This document shows positions 1-23,600 of a stretch of DNA of 64,000 nt, one piece after another (position 1 is the first letter of the stretch; every line of letters starts with the position of its first letter). The DNA comes from Salvelinus alpinus (taxonomy: Eukaryota; Chordata; Actinopteri; Salmoniformes; Salmonidae). Location: NCBI RefSeq assembly GCF_045679555.1, contig NC_092099.1, positions 14,522,076-14,586,075 on the forward strand, in the 5' to 3' direction. The notes beneath the pieces were generated by a model. That model did not search any database and was not told the DNA's origin. It saw nothing but the letters and a program-made list of their open reading frames with translations. Both the position numbers and the translations under genes were made by a program.

Positions 1-764
1 GTTTATATGTACAATATAAATAGATATTGCAAATGTTAATCATTGAATTGTATTTTTTAGATTGAAGAAATAAAGTATTTCAGTATATAATACATTTGGT
101 CTGACCTTTCTTAGTTGTGACAATGTCTCCTTAAATGTGTTTTTGAAATGAGTAATTTTGTTTTGTGTACAATGATCTGCAGGCTATTTACAAGTGTGAC
201 AGAGGAGCTTTAGTATTTTACAAATTGTTCATGAGGACAGACTGTCCCTGTTGTAGCTGCAGCTGCTCATTGACCCTTCCTACGAGGAAGGTCAGTCCCT
301 TGGAAATGTACTCACATTTAAATACAAAAAATGCTCAATGAGTCGCGCACAATGAATCACCAAAGATTTTCAGGACTAAAAGGGATGATATTCATGTCTA
401 TCAAAGATGTGATTACAGCGTCAGAGGACTTTAAAGTCCACTTCATCTTTATTTTCAGTCTTACATACTTTTAATGACACAATAACTGGTTATACATCAA
501 GGATTTGTCATAAGTGATAAACGGGCGAACCCTTATGATCTAGGATGTTCTTTCCTAAAACGTGACTCTGAATATGAGGATGTTTTCTCATCACTACACA
601 AAACTGCACCAGTCACTGTTACAAATGTTGTCCTATGACATTACTAACAGCTAACTATCACAGTGACAAAAGTGCACAGTTGTTCCTTTCACTCTGTGAC
701 AGCTGTGTGAAGCAGACTGCTTTCCGATTTGGCCAACCTGAATGCTTCCTGAAGGGGAGGTTGG
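1..764. other. Upstream region of klhl41, no gene recognised
   Basis: No coding exon, RNA gene or repeat family could be recognised here. The stretch contains several CAGCTG/CAGTTG E-box-type words, for example CAGCTG at 700-705 and CAGTTG near 677. These could serve the downstream muscle gene but are too short to prove anything. It may include distal promoter sequence or the tail of the neighbouring upstream gene. Confidence 0.5.
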
Positions 765-774
765 CTATATTTAG
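765..774 (+). promoter_or_regulatory. MEF2-type site / TATA-like box of klhl41
   Basis: The word CTATATTTAG fits the MEF2 consensus YTAWWWWTAR exactly and also reads as a TATA-like element. It lies about 120 bp upstream of the klhl41 start codon, with E-boxes CAGCTG at 700-705 and 830-835 on either side. A MEF2 plus E-box layout suits a striated-muscle gene. Whether it acts as a TATA box, a MEF2 site or both is inference. Confidence 0.5.
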
Positions 775-891
775 AGGGCCAAAGTTATATTGAAGGGTCT
801 TCCGATCTGGGGCTCAATACTGCTTAGTCCAGCTGGTACAGTGTGTTGAGAGTTGCATCCACATCCTTTGTCAAGTCACGTTTCTTACAGC

Positions 892-10896
<10,005 letters not shown>

Positions 10897-11021
10897 ACAA
10901 GAGCACAATATGTACTGTCTAGGTGTAACATGGAGGACTGCGAAAACTATTTAAAGTGACTTTCATCCAGATCCTTCAGGATTGTAACCCACCATAATAT
11001 TGTATTCTGTTGCCCATCTTT

Positions 11022-11262
11022 ATAAAGTGTATTTTATTGAACCTAACTAGGCAAGTCAGTTGAGAACAAATTATTATCTACAATGACAACCTACCAAAAG
11101 GCTAAAGACCTCCTGCAGGGACGGGGGCTGCAGCAAAAATAAAAATAGGACAATAGCACATCACGACAAGAGAGACAACAAAACACTACATAAAGAGAGA
11201 CCTAAGACAACATAGCATGGTAGCAACACAACATAGGGTACAAACAAGGGCAAGAAAGTAAA
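11022..11262. repeat. Salmonid interspersed repeat downstream of klhl41
   Basis: Contains the common salmonid block AACTAGGCAAGTCAGTTGAG, then CCTCCTGCAGGGACGGGGGC and the CATCACGACAAGAGAGACAA stretch. A short relative of the first part is at 26618-26712. No coding capacity. klhl41 and fastkd1 converge here, so it lies between their 3' ends. Confidence 0.6.
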
Positions 11263-11374
11263 GTTTGTACCTTAAAAGTTTGTCTACATACATGTCTTTC
11301 TGCTCAATGTATATTTATGTGGAACAGATTCATTGGAGGAATCAAAACCACAAAAACAAAGCATTTTTAAAAAT

Positions 11375-11380
11375 TTTATT
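11375..11380 (-). terminator. Poly(A) signal of fastkd1
   Basis: AATAAA on the minus strand, about 255 nt after the fastkd1 stop codon. It is the first canonical signal in the 3' UTR, so a likely cleavage site lies 15-30 nt further towards lower coordinates. Confidence 0.6.
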
Positions 11381-11632
11381 ACAAAAATTATTATTTGACA
11401 AATGCTACAGTTCATATAAAAAGCCTGATACAATTTTTCTTGGCAGGAGATGAGGTAGCTCCATGTCCACTTTAGGCTTTGGAGTAAGCAATAAGGAGCA
11501 CTTGATAAACATCTGATGCTTAAAAACAATTGTCAATGACCTGCCTGCAAATATACATTTCTAAAAAAGGCAGACTTTTTCTCTCACGGTTCAGTAGCAA
11601 AAGCAATATAACACGTGTCCTTCATTCAACAT

Positions 11633-14600
11633 CTAGGTGCTTGAGGGAAGCCCAGTAAATATCTTCTTCCTAAGGTATTCCTTCCATGCATCCTGTGTGG
11701 AGAGCTCCATAGAGTTCCATTCAAAATGAGGGATCTGTTTAAATGACATTACCATTAATCAGTGATGTACAATATTACATACACAGTAATACCACTTAAA
11801 GGACAGACAGATGATATTTCACACACATACCTGGACAACATGATATCCCAGAATCTCCAGATGTCTCTTTCTCATCATTGCTTCCCCTTTCATGTGACGA
11901 GAGTTTTTGCAGAAGGATTTGGAATCCAAGAAGTCCACAGCAACACTGAGTATGTGGAAAAATGAAAAACGTCAGTACCTATGAACTCCCTTTCAATGTG
12001 TTTACCCATGATAACAGTACATCAGCAAAACGTTTTCAACCAAAAGTTCTGAAATCTACCAATAAAGCTTCCTACCGTTGTGCCCCTGGAGGGACCTCAC
12101 TCCTCTCCTTCCCTACAGAGTCAGAACCCCAGCGGACCTTCCCATCTCCAGATATCTGCAGCTGACTTTGCTCACTGTAGGCCACCGCCTGGTGGTGTCT
12201 GTCCAGAACACATTCAAAGTCTAGGGAGATAAGATGAAATATAGATCACAACTAGAACAGGTGACAGACACATTTGATAAACTTTTTAGTGTAATACCAA
12301 TCTACTAACACAACACATGGTCAGGACTCAGCCCTTACAAAAAAATATTGCCAGTTTGAAACTGCAGTAAAAATGCAGAAACTGCAGTCAACTGGTATTT
12401 TGGACGCAATGACTGCAGAATAAATGCAGTGTACTGTACTATAACTGCACTATAACTACAGTTACACTGTAGTGTACACAGCAAAATTACTGCAGGAAAA
12501 AAATGTTTTTTTGGACGCAGTATTTGCAGCATACTGTAGTTATACTGCACCCTGGCTGCAATATTTTTTGTAAGGGAGGAGCCAACTGCTGTCAAACATG
12601 CTGCAATCCAATCCTGTGTATTACCCACCTACTGTGTAGAAATAAGTAGTGAGCAATGCCACTCTGGCACAATTAATCCCTCCAAGAACTTCCCCAAGCA
12701 TTTTGTGGATTTGTTGTTGGACAGGACTGATGGAACAATTCCCTGACAAAAGTAAGCATGAAATTAGACCCTCAACATTTGTGAAGTAGGAACTGGGGCA
12801 ATCCACAAATATGAATACATCAGTATTGGCTCACCTTTCTTCTGTAACTGTAGGCAGTAACGCTCGTGGAACCAGGGAACCTGGGACTCTGGACACTCTA
12901 GACACACAGCCCGATTTAGCTCCATGAGACGCAGGCGGACACGCTTGTTGAGGGCGTCAGGCAGGGCTATCACAAAAGAGAGTTTAGCTTATCCCACCAG
13001 CCTTATCTCATAATAATCAACCTTTTTATACTACACACTAGTTTATTCGGTACTCCACCCCATTCACGAAAATGGTTCGCTCCTACAAACAGTGAGTCAT
13101 GTGGCCATGGCTTGCTATATAAAGCAGGCAGACAGACATCGAGGCATTCAGTTACTGTTCGATTGAATGTTAGAATGGGCAAAACTGTGAGCGTGGCATG
13201 ATCGCCAGAGCCAGGCGCGCAGGTTCCAGTATCTCAGAAACGGCCGACCTCCTGGGCTTTTCACACACGACAGTGTTAAGTTCATGTTTTAAGTATCCCT
13301 ATATTTCTGTTATTACAGTGCTATCACTCTGTTATTAGTGCGCCTGCGCAGGAGTCTCGTTGTTGATGAACCTGGCCTGAGTGCAATGGCAACCATGTAT
13401 TGTGCTAATACGGCTGAGTAAACGTTGTTAAAAACTGGAACCTTGTTGTGGTGTAATTTTGAGTTAACAGACAGTGTCTAGGGTTTGCCGTGAATGATGC
13501 GACAAACAAAAAACATCCAGTCAGCAGCAGTCCTGTTGGAGAAAACAGCTCGATAAGAGGTCGAAGGAGAATGGCAAGAATCGCGCAAGCTAACAGGCAG
13601 GCTACAAACAGGAAAATAACGGCGCAGTACAACGGTGTGCAGAACGGCATCTCGGAACGCACAACTCGTCAGTCCTTGTCATGAATGGGCTATTGCAGCC
13701 ACACTGGGTTCCACTCCTATGAGATAAAAACAAGAATAAGCGGCTCCAGTGAGCACGCGATCACCAACACTGGACAACTAAGGAGTGGAAAAACGTTGCC
13801 TGGTCCGACGAATCCTGGTTCCTGTTGCGTCATACCGATGGCAGAGTCAGGATTTGGCGTAAGTAGCACGAGTCCATGGCTCCATCCTGCCTGGTGTCAA
13901 CGATACAGGCTGGTGGCAGTGGTGTAATGGTAATGGCAAAGGGGGGGTCCGACCCATTACTAGGTTGGTATACCTAATAAACTGGCCAATGAATGTATAT
14001 TGTTTTGCATTTGTATATAATTCAACCTTGATTGGCTTTTTTTGATAGTAAGGGAAACAGGATACAAGTTTGTATTCATTCACACATTTCTAATATAATT
14101 CGATAACATACTTTCTAACTGGGAATCCAGCTTGGCAAGGAAATTCACATTGAAGATTTCTCGAACCAGGTCCTCCGGGAAGCAGTCAGCCACAGCCAGG
14201 GCATATGCAAGAAGTACAAGCAGATGGGGGTCAAAGGAACCTGGAGGAAGGAGAACAATATATTTGGCTGGTCCTTTTGATGAGTTCCAAACACAAAAAT
14301 GTAGCATAATCCACAATCACTTACTGATATGAGGTATGACGCGCTGAATGCAGATGTCAAACAGCTCATCCACCCTTGGTGGATCATAATTCAGTACAGC
14401 AAAGGGCAGCAAGGTGGCATAAGTCGCTGAGTAGTGGATCTTCAGGAAAGAGGGGATTTTTTTTTGTTATAGTACGGACTTACATTCTGTCTCTACATAT
14501 ATACAGGCAATATAACAGTATTGCCTAATGTGAAATAAAAGGTAATGTGCATGTCTCAAAGTACCTTGTTGATATTCTCCATGGCCACGCTAGCGATGCG

Positions 14601-17600
14601 GTCCATTAATGGAGTACAGAGGTGATTAGTCCTGGTCAGGAAAAGGGCCATCTCAGGCACATTGGTCCAGGATATCTGGTCCTCCAACCTCTGGAGTGTA
14701 ACCATGGTCTCCTCCAGCAGCATCTCCTCAAACCATTCCCCTGACATGTACTTGAGCTCCTCCAACACCAAGTCCAGGCGATCAGCCTTGCGCAGGCGTT
14801 CATGCCCGCAGCGGTTCAGTGTCTGTAGCAGACGCACATACTTGCTGGGCGTGCTGTGTCGGTAGGACGGGTCATTTCGCACCCACTTAGCGACGGCCAT
14901 TGCAAAGGTGTTCAGGTCATTCAGATTACACTGGGGCAGCACTGCCTCCACCCGTGAAATGACACTTTCGTCGAGTCGAGGTGAAGGCAGCATGGAGAGA
15001 ACACGAGTCAGCATGGTCACTTCATATGGGTAAACACTGTCCAGCAAGAACCTGTGAGAAGAAGTTGTATTAGCTTACTCATACGGTATAGTATGCAATA
15101 AGAGTGACCTGTCTACAAACAAAGGAGCTTAGTGGGCAAATAATTATTTAGAATAATTACTCACTGAACCAGAATGTTCCTTAATTTATTGAAGAGCTCT
15201 GGACTCTGGTAATGCAGCAGGATCAGGGCTTGAGTGATCCTGGCTATCTCCATGGGCTTGTAGACATGCAGGTTCTTGTGGACTACTGATGCAATCCTGT
15301 AAAGAGACAACGTTACATTATGACTATAACTACTGTTCCCTGAAGGAGGGGGAACGAGGTACAACATACTATGTATGGGGAGTCGCACTCTCGCAACTTC
15401 GGTTGAAGGATCTACAATCACACCTGACAAGGTCAATGTAATCTGCAACTCGCTGGAAGCCCCGCCTTCCACAGGTGATAAGCGTGAGGCTCGGATTCAT
15501 TCCTTCAATTTAATACCACTCGTCACCGAGCCCAGCAACGGGCGGTGCGGGACCAAACAGGTTTTGCACCACGTTTCCCTCCTTCAGGGAACGAACATTA
15601 GTTAAAGTTATATGTTTCCCTTTCAGTCAGTCAACTTCGGTACAACATACTATAGGGAAATATATCATGCCACAAGCCGACCCCTACGGATACTACACCG
15701 AACAAAAATATAAAACGCAACATGTAAAGTGTTGGTCCCATGTTTCATTAGCTGACATAAAAGATCCCATAAATGTCTCATTTTTGGCACAAATTTGTTT
15801 ACATCCCTGTTAGTGAGCATTTCTCCTTTGCATATCAAGAAGCTGATTAAACAGCATGATCATTACACAGGTGCACTTTGTGCTGGGGACAATAAAAGGC
15901 CACTAAAATGTGCAGTTTTGTCACACAACACAATGCCGCAGATGTCTCAAGTTTTGGGTGTGCAATTGGCATGCTGACTGCAGGAATAACCACCAGAGCT
16001 GTCGCCAGAGAATTTCATATTCATTTCTCTACCATAAGTCGCCTCCAACATCGTTTTAGAGAATTTGGCAATACGTCCAATTGGCCTCACAACTGCAGAC
16101 CAAGTGTATGGCATCGTGTGGGTGAGCGGTTTGCTGATGTCATCGTTGTGAACCGAGTCCCCCATGGTAGCAGTGGGGTTATGGTATGGGCAGGCATAAG
16201 CTACAGGCGACAATGAACACAATTGCATTTTATCGATGGCAATTTGAATGAACAGAGATACCGTGACGAGATCCTGTGGCCCATTTTCGTGCCATTCATC
16301 CGCCGCCATCACCTCATGTTTCACCATGATAATACACGGCCCCATGTCGCAGGGAGCTATACAAAATTCCTGTAAGCTGAAAATGTCCCAGTTCTTCATG
16401 GCCTGCATACTCAGACAGGTCACCCATTGAGCATGTTTGGGATGCGCCAGATTGACGTGTACGCCAGCGTGTTCCAGTTCCCACCAATATCCAACAACTT
16501 CCACAGCCAGTGAAGAGGAGTGGGTCAACATTCCACAATCAACAGTCTGATCAACTCTATGCGAAGGAGATGTGTCACGCTGCATGAGACAAATGGTGGA
16601 CACACCAGATACTGACTAGTTTTCTGATCCACGTCCCTACCTATTTTTAAGGTATCTCTGACCAGATGCATATCTGTATTCCCAGTCATGTGAAATCCAT
16701 AGATTAGGGCCTAATGATTTGATTTCAATGGACTAACTCAGCAAAATCATTGAAATTGTTGCATGTCAGGTTTATATTCTTGTTCAGTATAAATGAAACG
16801 GTCTATGGCCTGACCCCGCCAGATGCGGCAGTCTGGATTTTGTGCATACGTCACGCTGCCTAGCGACTTTCCCCTCTCCCTGCTGTAAGCACACTGTGTG
16901 CAATACTGAGAGCAGTGACATCCAATGGATAAAACCTAACAAAAAGTGTGTGGTGATGGCCAACTCCCCGCAGCACAAATATCTCCTATAGTCAACCTTT
17001 TAAACAACGCACAAGATTCTGCCAGACCCCTGGTGGAGTGGGCGCGTACACCACTAGGTAACCCTTGCTGCTATATGCCAGGGAGATAGCCTCCACAAAC
17101 AGTGGGAGAGATGCTGCTTAGAGAGCACCCTGCCGCTAGCTGGATTAGCAAAACAGACAAAAAGTTAGTCACATAACTGGATATCCACGGTCTGTTCAAT
17201 GTACGTGCGTAAAGCTCACACCGGACACATGAATAGTAACCTCTGTTGCGCTTTAGAAGCAAAAGAAGGAGACGAAAAGGGAAATAGCTCAATAGCTAAG
17301 GACCTCTAGGACACAGCCATGACCTTCGGACCGAAGGCAGCATTTGGATGAAACGTCACCTTATTAAGAGCCGCCCCGGTCAAACTGAGTACAGGAAGGG
17401 TGTACAGATAACTTGGAGGTCACCAACACGTTTATCTGAGGCCAAAGCCATGAGCAGGGAGGTTTTGTAGGAGAGGATCTTCATATCCACCAACTGTAGA
17501 GGCTCAAAGGGGGGGGGGGGGGTCGCACACATTGCCTCCAAAACCAGCGCCAAGTCCCATGCGGGCGCAATAGGTTTATAGACCGGTCTGAAACGACGTA

Positions 17601-20600
17601 TACAGTGAGGGAAAAAAGTATTTGATCCCCTGCTGATTTTGTACGTTTGCCCACTGACAAAGAAATGATCAGTCTGTAATTTTAATGGTAGGTTTATTTG
17701 AACAGTGAGAGACAGAATATCAACAAAAATATCCAGAAAAACGCATGTCAAAAATGTTATAAATTGATTTGCATTTTAATGAGGGAAATAAGTATTTGAC
17801 CCCCTCTGCAAAACATTACTTAGTACGTGGTGGCAAAACCCTTGTTGGCAATCACAGAGGTCAGATGTTTCTTGTAGTTGGCCACCAGGTTTGCACACAT
17901 CTCAGGAGGGATTTTGTCCCACTCCTCTTTGCAGATCTTCTTCAAGTCATTAAGGTTTCGAGGCTGACATTTGGCAACTCGAACCTTCAGCTCCCTCCAC
18001 AGATTTTCTATGGGATTAAGGTCTGGAGACTGGCTAGGCCACTCCAGGACCTTAATGTGCTTTTTCTTGAGCCACTCCTTTGTTGCTTTGGCCGTGTGTT
18101 TTGGGTCATTGTCGTGCTGGAATACCCATCCACGACACATTTTCAATACCCTGGCTGAGGGAAGGAGGTTTTCACCCAAGATTTGACGGTACATGGCCCT
18201 GTCCATCGTCCCTTTGATGCGGTGAAGTTGTCCTGTCCCCTTAGCAGAAAAACACCCCCAAAGCATAATGTTTCCACCTCCATGTTTGACGGTGAGGATG
18301 GTTTCTTGGGGTCATAGGCAGCATTCCTCCTCCTCCAAACACGGCAAGTTGAGTTGATGCCAAAGAACTCCATTTTGGTCTCATCTGACCACAACACGTT
18401 CACCCAGTTGTCCTCTGAATCATTCAGATGTTCATTGGCAAACTTCAGACGGGCATGTATATGTGCTTTCTTGAGCAGGGGGACCTTGCGGACACTGCAG
18501 GATTTCAGTCCTTCACGGCGTAGTGTGTTACCAATTGTTTTCTTGGTGACTATGGTCCCAGCTGCCTTGAGATCATTGACAAGATCCTCCTGTGTAGTTC
18601 TGGGCTGATTCCTCACCGTTCTCATGATCATTGCAACTCCACGAGGTGAGATCTTGCATGGAGTCCCAGGCCGAGGGAGTTTGACAGTTATTTTGTGTTT
18701 CTTCCATTTGCGAATAATCGCACCAACTGTTGTCACCTTCTCACCAAGCTGCTTGGCAATGGTCTTGTAGCCCATTCCAGCCTTGTGTAGATCTACAATC
18801 TTGTCCCTGACATCCTTGGAGAGCTCTTTGGTCTTGGCCATGGTGGAGAGTTTGGAATCTGATTGATTGATTGCTTCTGTGGACAGGTGTCTTTTATACA
18901 GGTAACAAACTGAGATTAGGAGCACTCCCTTTAACAGTGTGCTCCTAATCTCAGCTCGTTACCTGTATGAAAGACACCTGGGAGCCAGAAATCTTTCTGA
19001 TTGAGAGGGGGTCAAATACTTATTTCCCTCATTAAAATGCAAATCAATTTATAACATTTTTGACATGCGTTTTTCTGGATATTTTTGTGGTTATTCTGTC
19101 TCTCACTGTTCAAATAAACCTACCATTAAAAGTATAGACTGATCAATTCTTTGTCAGTGGGTAAACGTACAAAATCAGCAGGGGATCAAATACTTTTTTC
19201 CCTCACTGTACCTTTCAGGAACTGCACCACCCTTGCAGACTGAATGGTAGCAATAATTGTCCATCTTAGGGGCCAGGTCCATAGGAACCAAATCTCGGGC
19301 CTCGCTTGCCAAACCTGCCTGTGCATCTGGAACAACAAGTTTCCACGAGTCCTCGTCTAAAAAGGCGAATGATCGCCACGCCTGCCTGGGCAAACGGGGA
19401 GCCACAAGAATCAATGGTAAGCTCTCCCGGTGCACCCACTCCAACGTGGGCTGAATCAGAACCAGTGGTGGAACTGCGTGAAGGAGGGTACGAGGCCACT
19501 GGTGCGCCAGTTCCCAACGGGGAACTCGGGTCCCCTATCGAGAAAAATAGGTGACACTGTGCGTTTCCTCGTGATGCATAAAAATGCGTCGGCCCTGACA
19601 AAATTGTCTCATACCTGGCAGAGCCTCCATCCCTGAGGGACAGGGTCCCATCTGGATAAAAGATCTGCACCTGAGTTGAAGCAACCGGGGACATGCGTTG
19701 CCCAAAGCATGTGCGCACTGCTCCCCAGCAATAGGGAGGAATCCAAGGTTAGGAGGGAGAGAGAGACTCTCCCCATTTGTTGATGCACGCCACCACTGAC
19801 ATAGTCGGTTCTGACCAGCACAAGCCAGCCAGATGAAAACAGGAAGAAGCGCCAGTGCCCCAGATACTCCGGGTAATTGACATGCAGTGTGTTCTGCACC
19901 AGTGTCCATACCCCCCGAATCGAGCTGTCTTCGTACAGAGCACCCCACCCTCGGAGGAATGCATCTGTCGTAATCACCTTGCAGGATATAACTCAGCCCA
20001 TGGGAGCCCCCTGACAATAGCAGAGGGTCCCACCACTTGGCCATGGCCTGGAGGCCTGACAGGGACACCCAAAGCGACTGGCTTAGGCTGCGAGACATGT
20101 CCAGGTGAGTGGCTAGCACTCAACGCTGGAAGGGCCTTATCAACAATAGCCCTATGGGAACGACTTCTCTCACAGAAGCCATTATCCCCTGTAGGCATAG
20201 GGACTGGCGCAAACGCACTGTGTGACCCAGCCAAAATGTGGCTATGCAGAGTTCGAACTCAGACACCCTCTGTGGGGATAGAAAAGCGTGATAGACAAGT
20301 GAGTCTAGCTCGAGACCCAGAAACAGAATGCGCTGAGATGGAGTCAGACAGCCCTTTGTCTGGTTTCTTATGAAGCCTAGAGACTGAATACGGGCCAGTA
20401 GCATGGATGTGTGTAACATTGCTTGCCCTCTACTCTCCGCCACCAGCCAATCGCTGTAATAGCCGGCAGCTCATGAGCATTCTGAGTAGACTGAGGTGCT
20501 TGCTGAGGGCACGTAGGTCTAAATTGGGACGTAATGTCCCGTCCATCCCTTTTCGTAACCAGGAATACCGGATCTTCGACATAGGAACCACACAGATTGC

Positions 20601-23600
20601 CTGCGCCTGGAAGGGGAGGCTATTTTGTTCCTCAAAACGGACATGGAGGCCTCGGGAACAGTCGACGAGATGATGCTGCAGAAGCGTGGGGGAGACATAC
20701 ACACAGGTAGCCTAGTGGTTAGAGCGTTGGACTAGTAACCGGAAGGTTGCAAGAACGAATCCCCGAGCTGACAAGGTAAAAATCTGCCGTTCTGCCCCTG
20801 AACAAGGCAGTTAACCCACTGTTCCTAGGCCGTCATTGAAAATAAGAATTTGTTCTTAACTGACTTGCCTAGTTAAATAAAGGTAAAATAAAAAATATTG
20901 TAGCCTGTACCCTGACGTCACCATTCGCATGATCAAGGGCGACACTGCATATGCGCGCCATTGGTCGGAGAAGACAACAAGACTACCATGATATGCCATC
21001 TGAAGGTGCGGGACGCCACCTTGTGGACAGGGAGAGATTGGTTATTCCATTTCCACCACTCTTGATAACTGTGTCTCTGAACATGGAGAAGGAACACTTT
21101 TCATCGAATTTGCATACGGAAGCCAAGACTTAACACCTGTGAACTCCGGGAATTGAAAATAGCAATGGGGAAAGCTAATAACTTCCAGTCAAGGGAAGTT
21201 AAGCATGCTAGCCAACGTTAGCCAGGAGGCTTTTTAGCCTATGCTTGGCTAGCTAGAATCTTTGACCACAACACGTTCCGTTTAGAATAACCAAGTGACG
21301 TAATGCTACGTATACTAAACAAGTGAGCTACCCCTACAACTTCACCATTGGGACCGGACACTTCATCAACAAGTCTGGGAAGAGAGGCCGAGACAGACCC
21401 AGGCGGCAGGGGGGCAACCACCGAACCTGGCCGCCCTCCCTCTTCGAGTAGCCTCCCTTTGTCGGCGACAGAGCATACAGGAGACGGGTTGGGCACGGGC
21501 AACCACCGCATACCCCACGCAGACATTTGTACCAACCATCCAACCCAGCTCCGCTTCCTGGCATCCAGGAAAGGAAAGTAGCCATCTGTAATTCCAAGCT
21601 TCCTCAAGAATGCTACACGTCTTTCCAGGGAGCTTGTACACAGTACGTAAAAATGCGCACACGGACTGGTTCGAGTGAGGGCCGCCTGAGCGGGCTCTAA
21701 GCCGAGACAAACTACACATGGATCATGAGTATCTTTCAGAGAAATGCTACAACCGCATGACTGGGGGCATGATCGACCCCGGCTTAGCCATTGTCGTCTC
21801 GGTCGTTTTCTTAGCCATCTTACTCATTGCACCAGCAAATTGAAGAATAACAAATTGGCTGTGATCAGAAAACGTATGATAACATGTACAAACTTCAGCA
21901 CACAACATCCAGGGGGTGAGCACGCTCTACCACCTTGGGACAGTTAGTAGTATGTATATACAACATAGTATGTTGTACTGAAGTTGACTGACTGAAAAGG
22001 AACTTGCCTAAGTTCTACATGCAACTTTCAGACATGGCTGCAACAGAGAATGAACTTACTTTTGGATCAGATTCAGGTTTCTACACTGAATCTCCTCTAG
22101 TGTCTCTGCCACAGCTAGGGCCTGCTGGGCATTAAGATCTTCTGCCAGTAGCAGTGCTGTACTCTCCAACCTGAAAGAGAAGTGGTTAGTGCCTTCAGAA
22201 AGTATTCACACCCCTCAACTTTTTCCACATTTTGTTCTGTTTCAGCCTGTACTTTAAATGGATAAAGTGTAGATGTGTCACTGATCTACGCACAATACCC
22301 CATAAACTCAAAGTGGAATTATGTTTACAAATTAATAAAAAATGAAAACCTGAAATGTCTAGATTCAACCCCTTTATTATTTCAAGACTAAATAACTTCA
22401 GGAATAAAAATGAGCTTAACAAGTCAGATAATAAGTTGCATGGACTAACTGTGTGCCATACATGATGTTTAACATGGTTTTTGAATGACTACCCCACCTC
22501 TGTACCACACATTTACAATTATCGGTATAATCCCTCAGTCAAGCAGTGAATTTCAAGCAGATACAACGCCAAAGACCCGGGAGGTTTTCCAATGTCATGC
22601 AAAGAAGGTCATTGAGTATCCCTTTGAGCATGGTGAAGTTATTACACTTTGGATGGTGTATCAATACACCCAGTCACTACAAAGATACAGGTGTCCTTTT
22701 AACTCAGTTGACAGAGAGGAAGGAAACCACTCAGGAATTTCACTGTGAGGCCAATGGTGATTTTAAACCATTTACATGGCTGTGATAGAAAACGGAGGAT
22801 GAATCAACAACATTGCAGTTACTCCACAATACTAACCTAAATGACAGCTAAGGTAATACTGCACAACATGTGACAAAGAAATGTTTTGTCCTGAATACAA
22901 AGTATTATGTTTGGGGCAAATCTAACAACACCGAGTACCACTCTTCTTATTTTCAAAAATGGTGGCGGCTACATCATGTTATGTGTATGCTTGTCATCGA
23001 CAAGGACTAGGGAGTTTTTTTTAGGATATAAAGAAAATAAATAGAGCTAAGCGGAGGCAAATTCCTGGTTCCTGAAAACCTGGTTCACTCTGCTTTCCAA
23101 CAGACACCGGGAGACAAATCCACCTTTCAGCAGGACAATAACCTAAAACGCAAGGCCAAATATACACTGGAGTTACTTACCAAGATGACATTGAATGTTC
23201 CTGAGTGGCCTAGTTACAGTCTTGACTTCAAACTTGAAAATGGCTGTCTAGCAATGATCAACAACCAATTTGACAGAGCTCGAATCATTTTAAAAAGAAA
23301 AACAGGCAAATATTGTATAATCCAGGTTTGCAAAGCTCTTAGAGATCTTAACCCAGAAAGACTCACAGATGTAGTCGCTGCCAAAGGAGATTCTAACATG
23401 TATTGACTCAGAGGGTTGAATACATATCTAAATCAACATTTTAGTGTTTTATTTGCCATTAATAAAAAATAAATGACATTTCTTCCACTTTGACAGAGTA
23501 TTTTGTGTAGATCGTTGACAAAAAGAATAACAATTAAATTCATTTAAATTAATTAAATTAAATAATTCCACTTTGTAACAACAAATTGTGGAAAAAGTCA

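Larger units (their letters stand above)
15336..22003 (-). mobile_element. DIRS-like tyrosine-recombinase retroelement fossil
   Basis: A broken DIRS-type element on the minus strand with many breaks. Parts in element order: a possible gag-like region (about 21.7-21.2 kb), reverse transcriptase (about 20.7-20.1 kb), RNase H (about 20.0-19.5 kb) and tyrosine recombinase (about 17.7-17.3 kb). Its ends carry inverted repeats: CAGTCAGTCAACTTCGGTAC near 15632 and its complement near 21980. A further inverted pair (GTTCCCTGAAGGAGG / CCTCCTTCAGGGAAC) lies at 15336-15592, as expected for the internal complementary region. Two Tc1s and a SINE are inserted in it, so it is older than those. It makes up nearly all of fastkd1 intron 5. 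End positions are approximate. Confidence 0.8.

Noticed and set aside
853-891. An N-terminal extension of Klhl41
   Set aside because: The frame is open upstream but has no ATG before 892. The human protein starts at the matching methionine.
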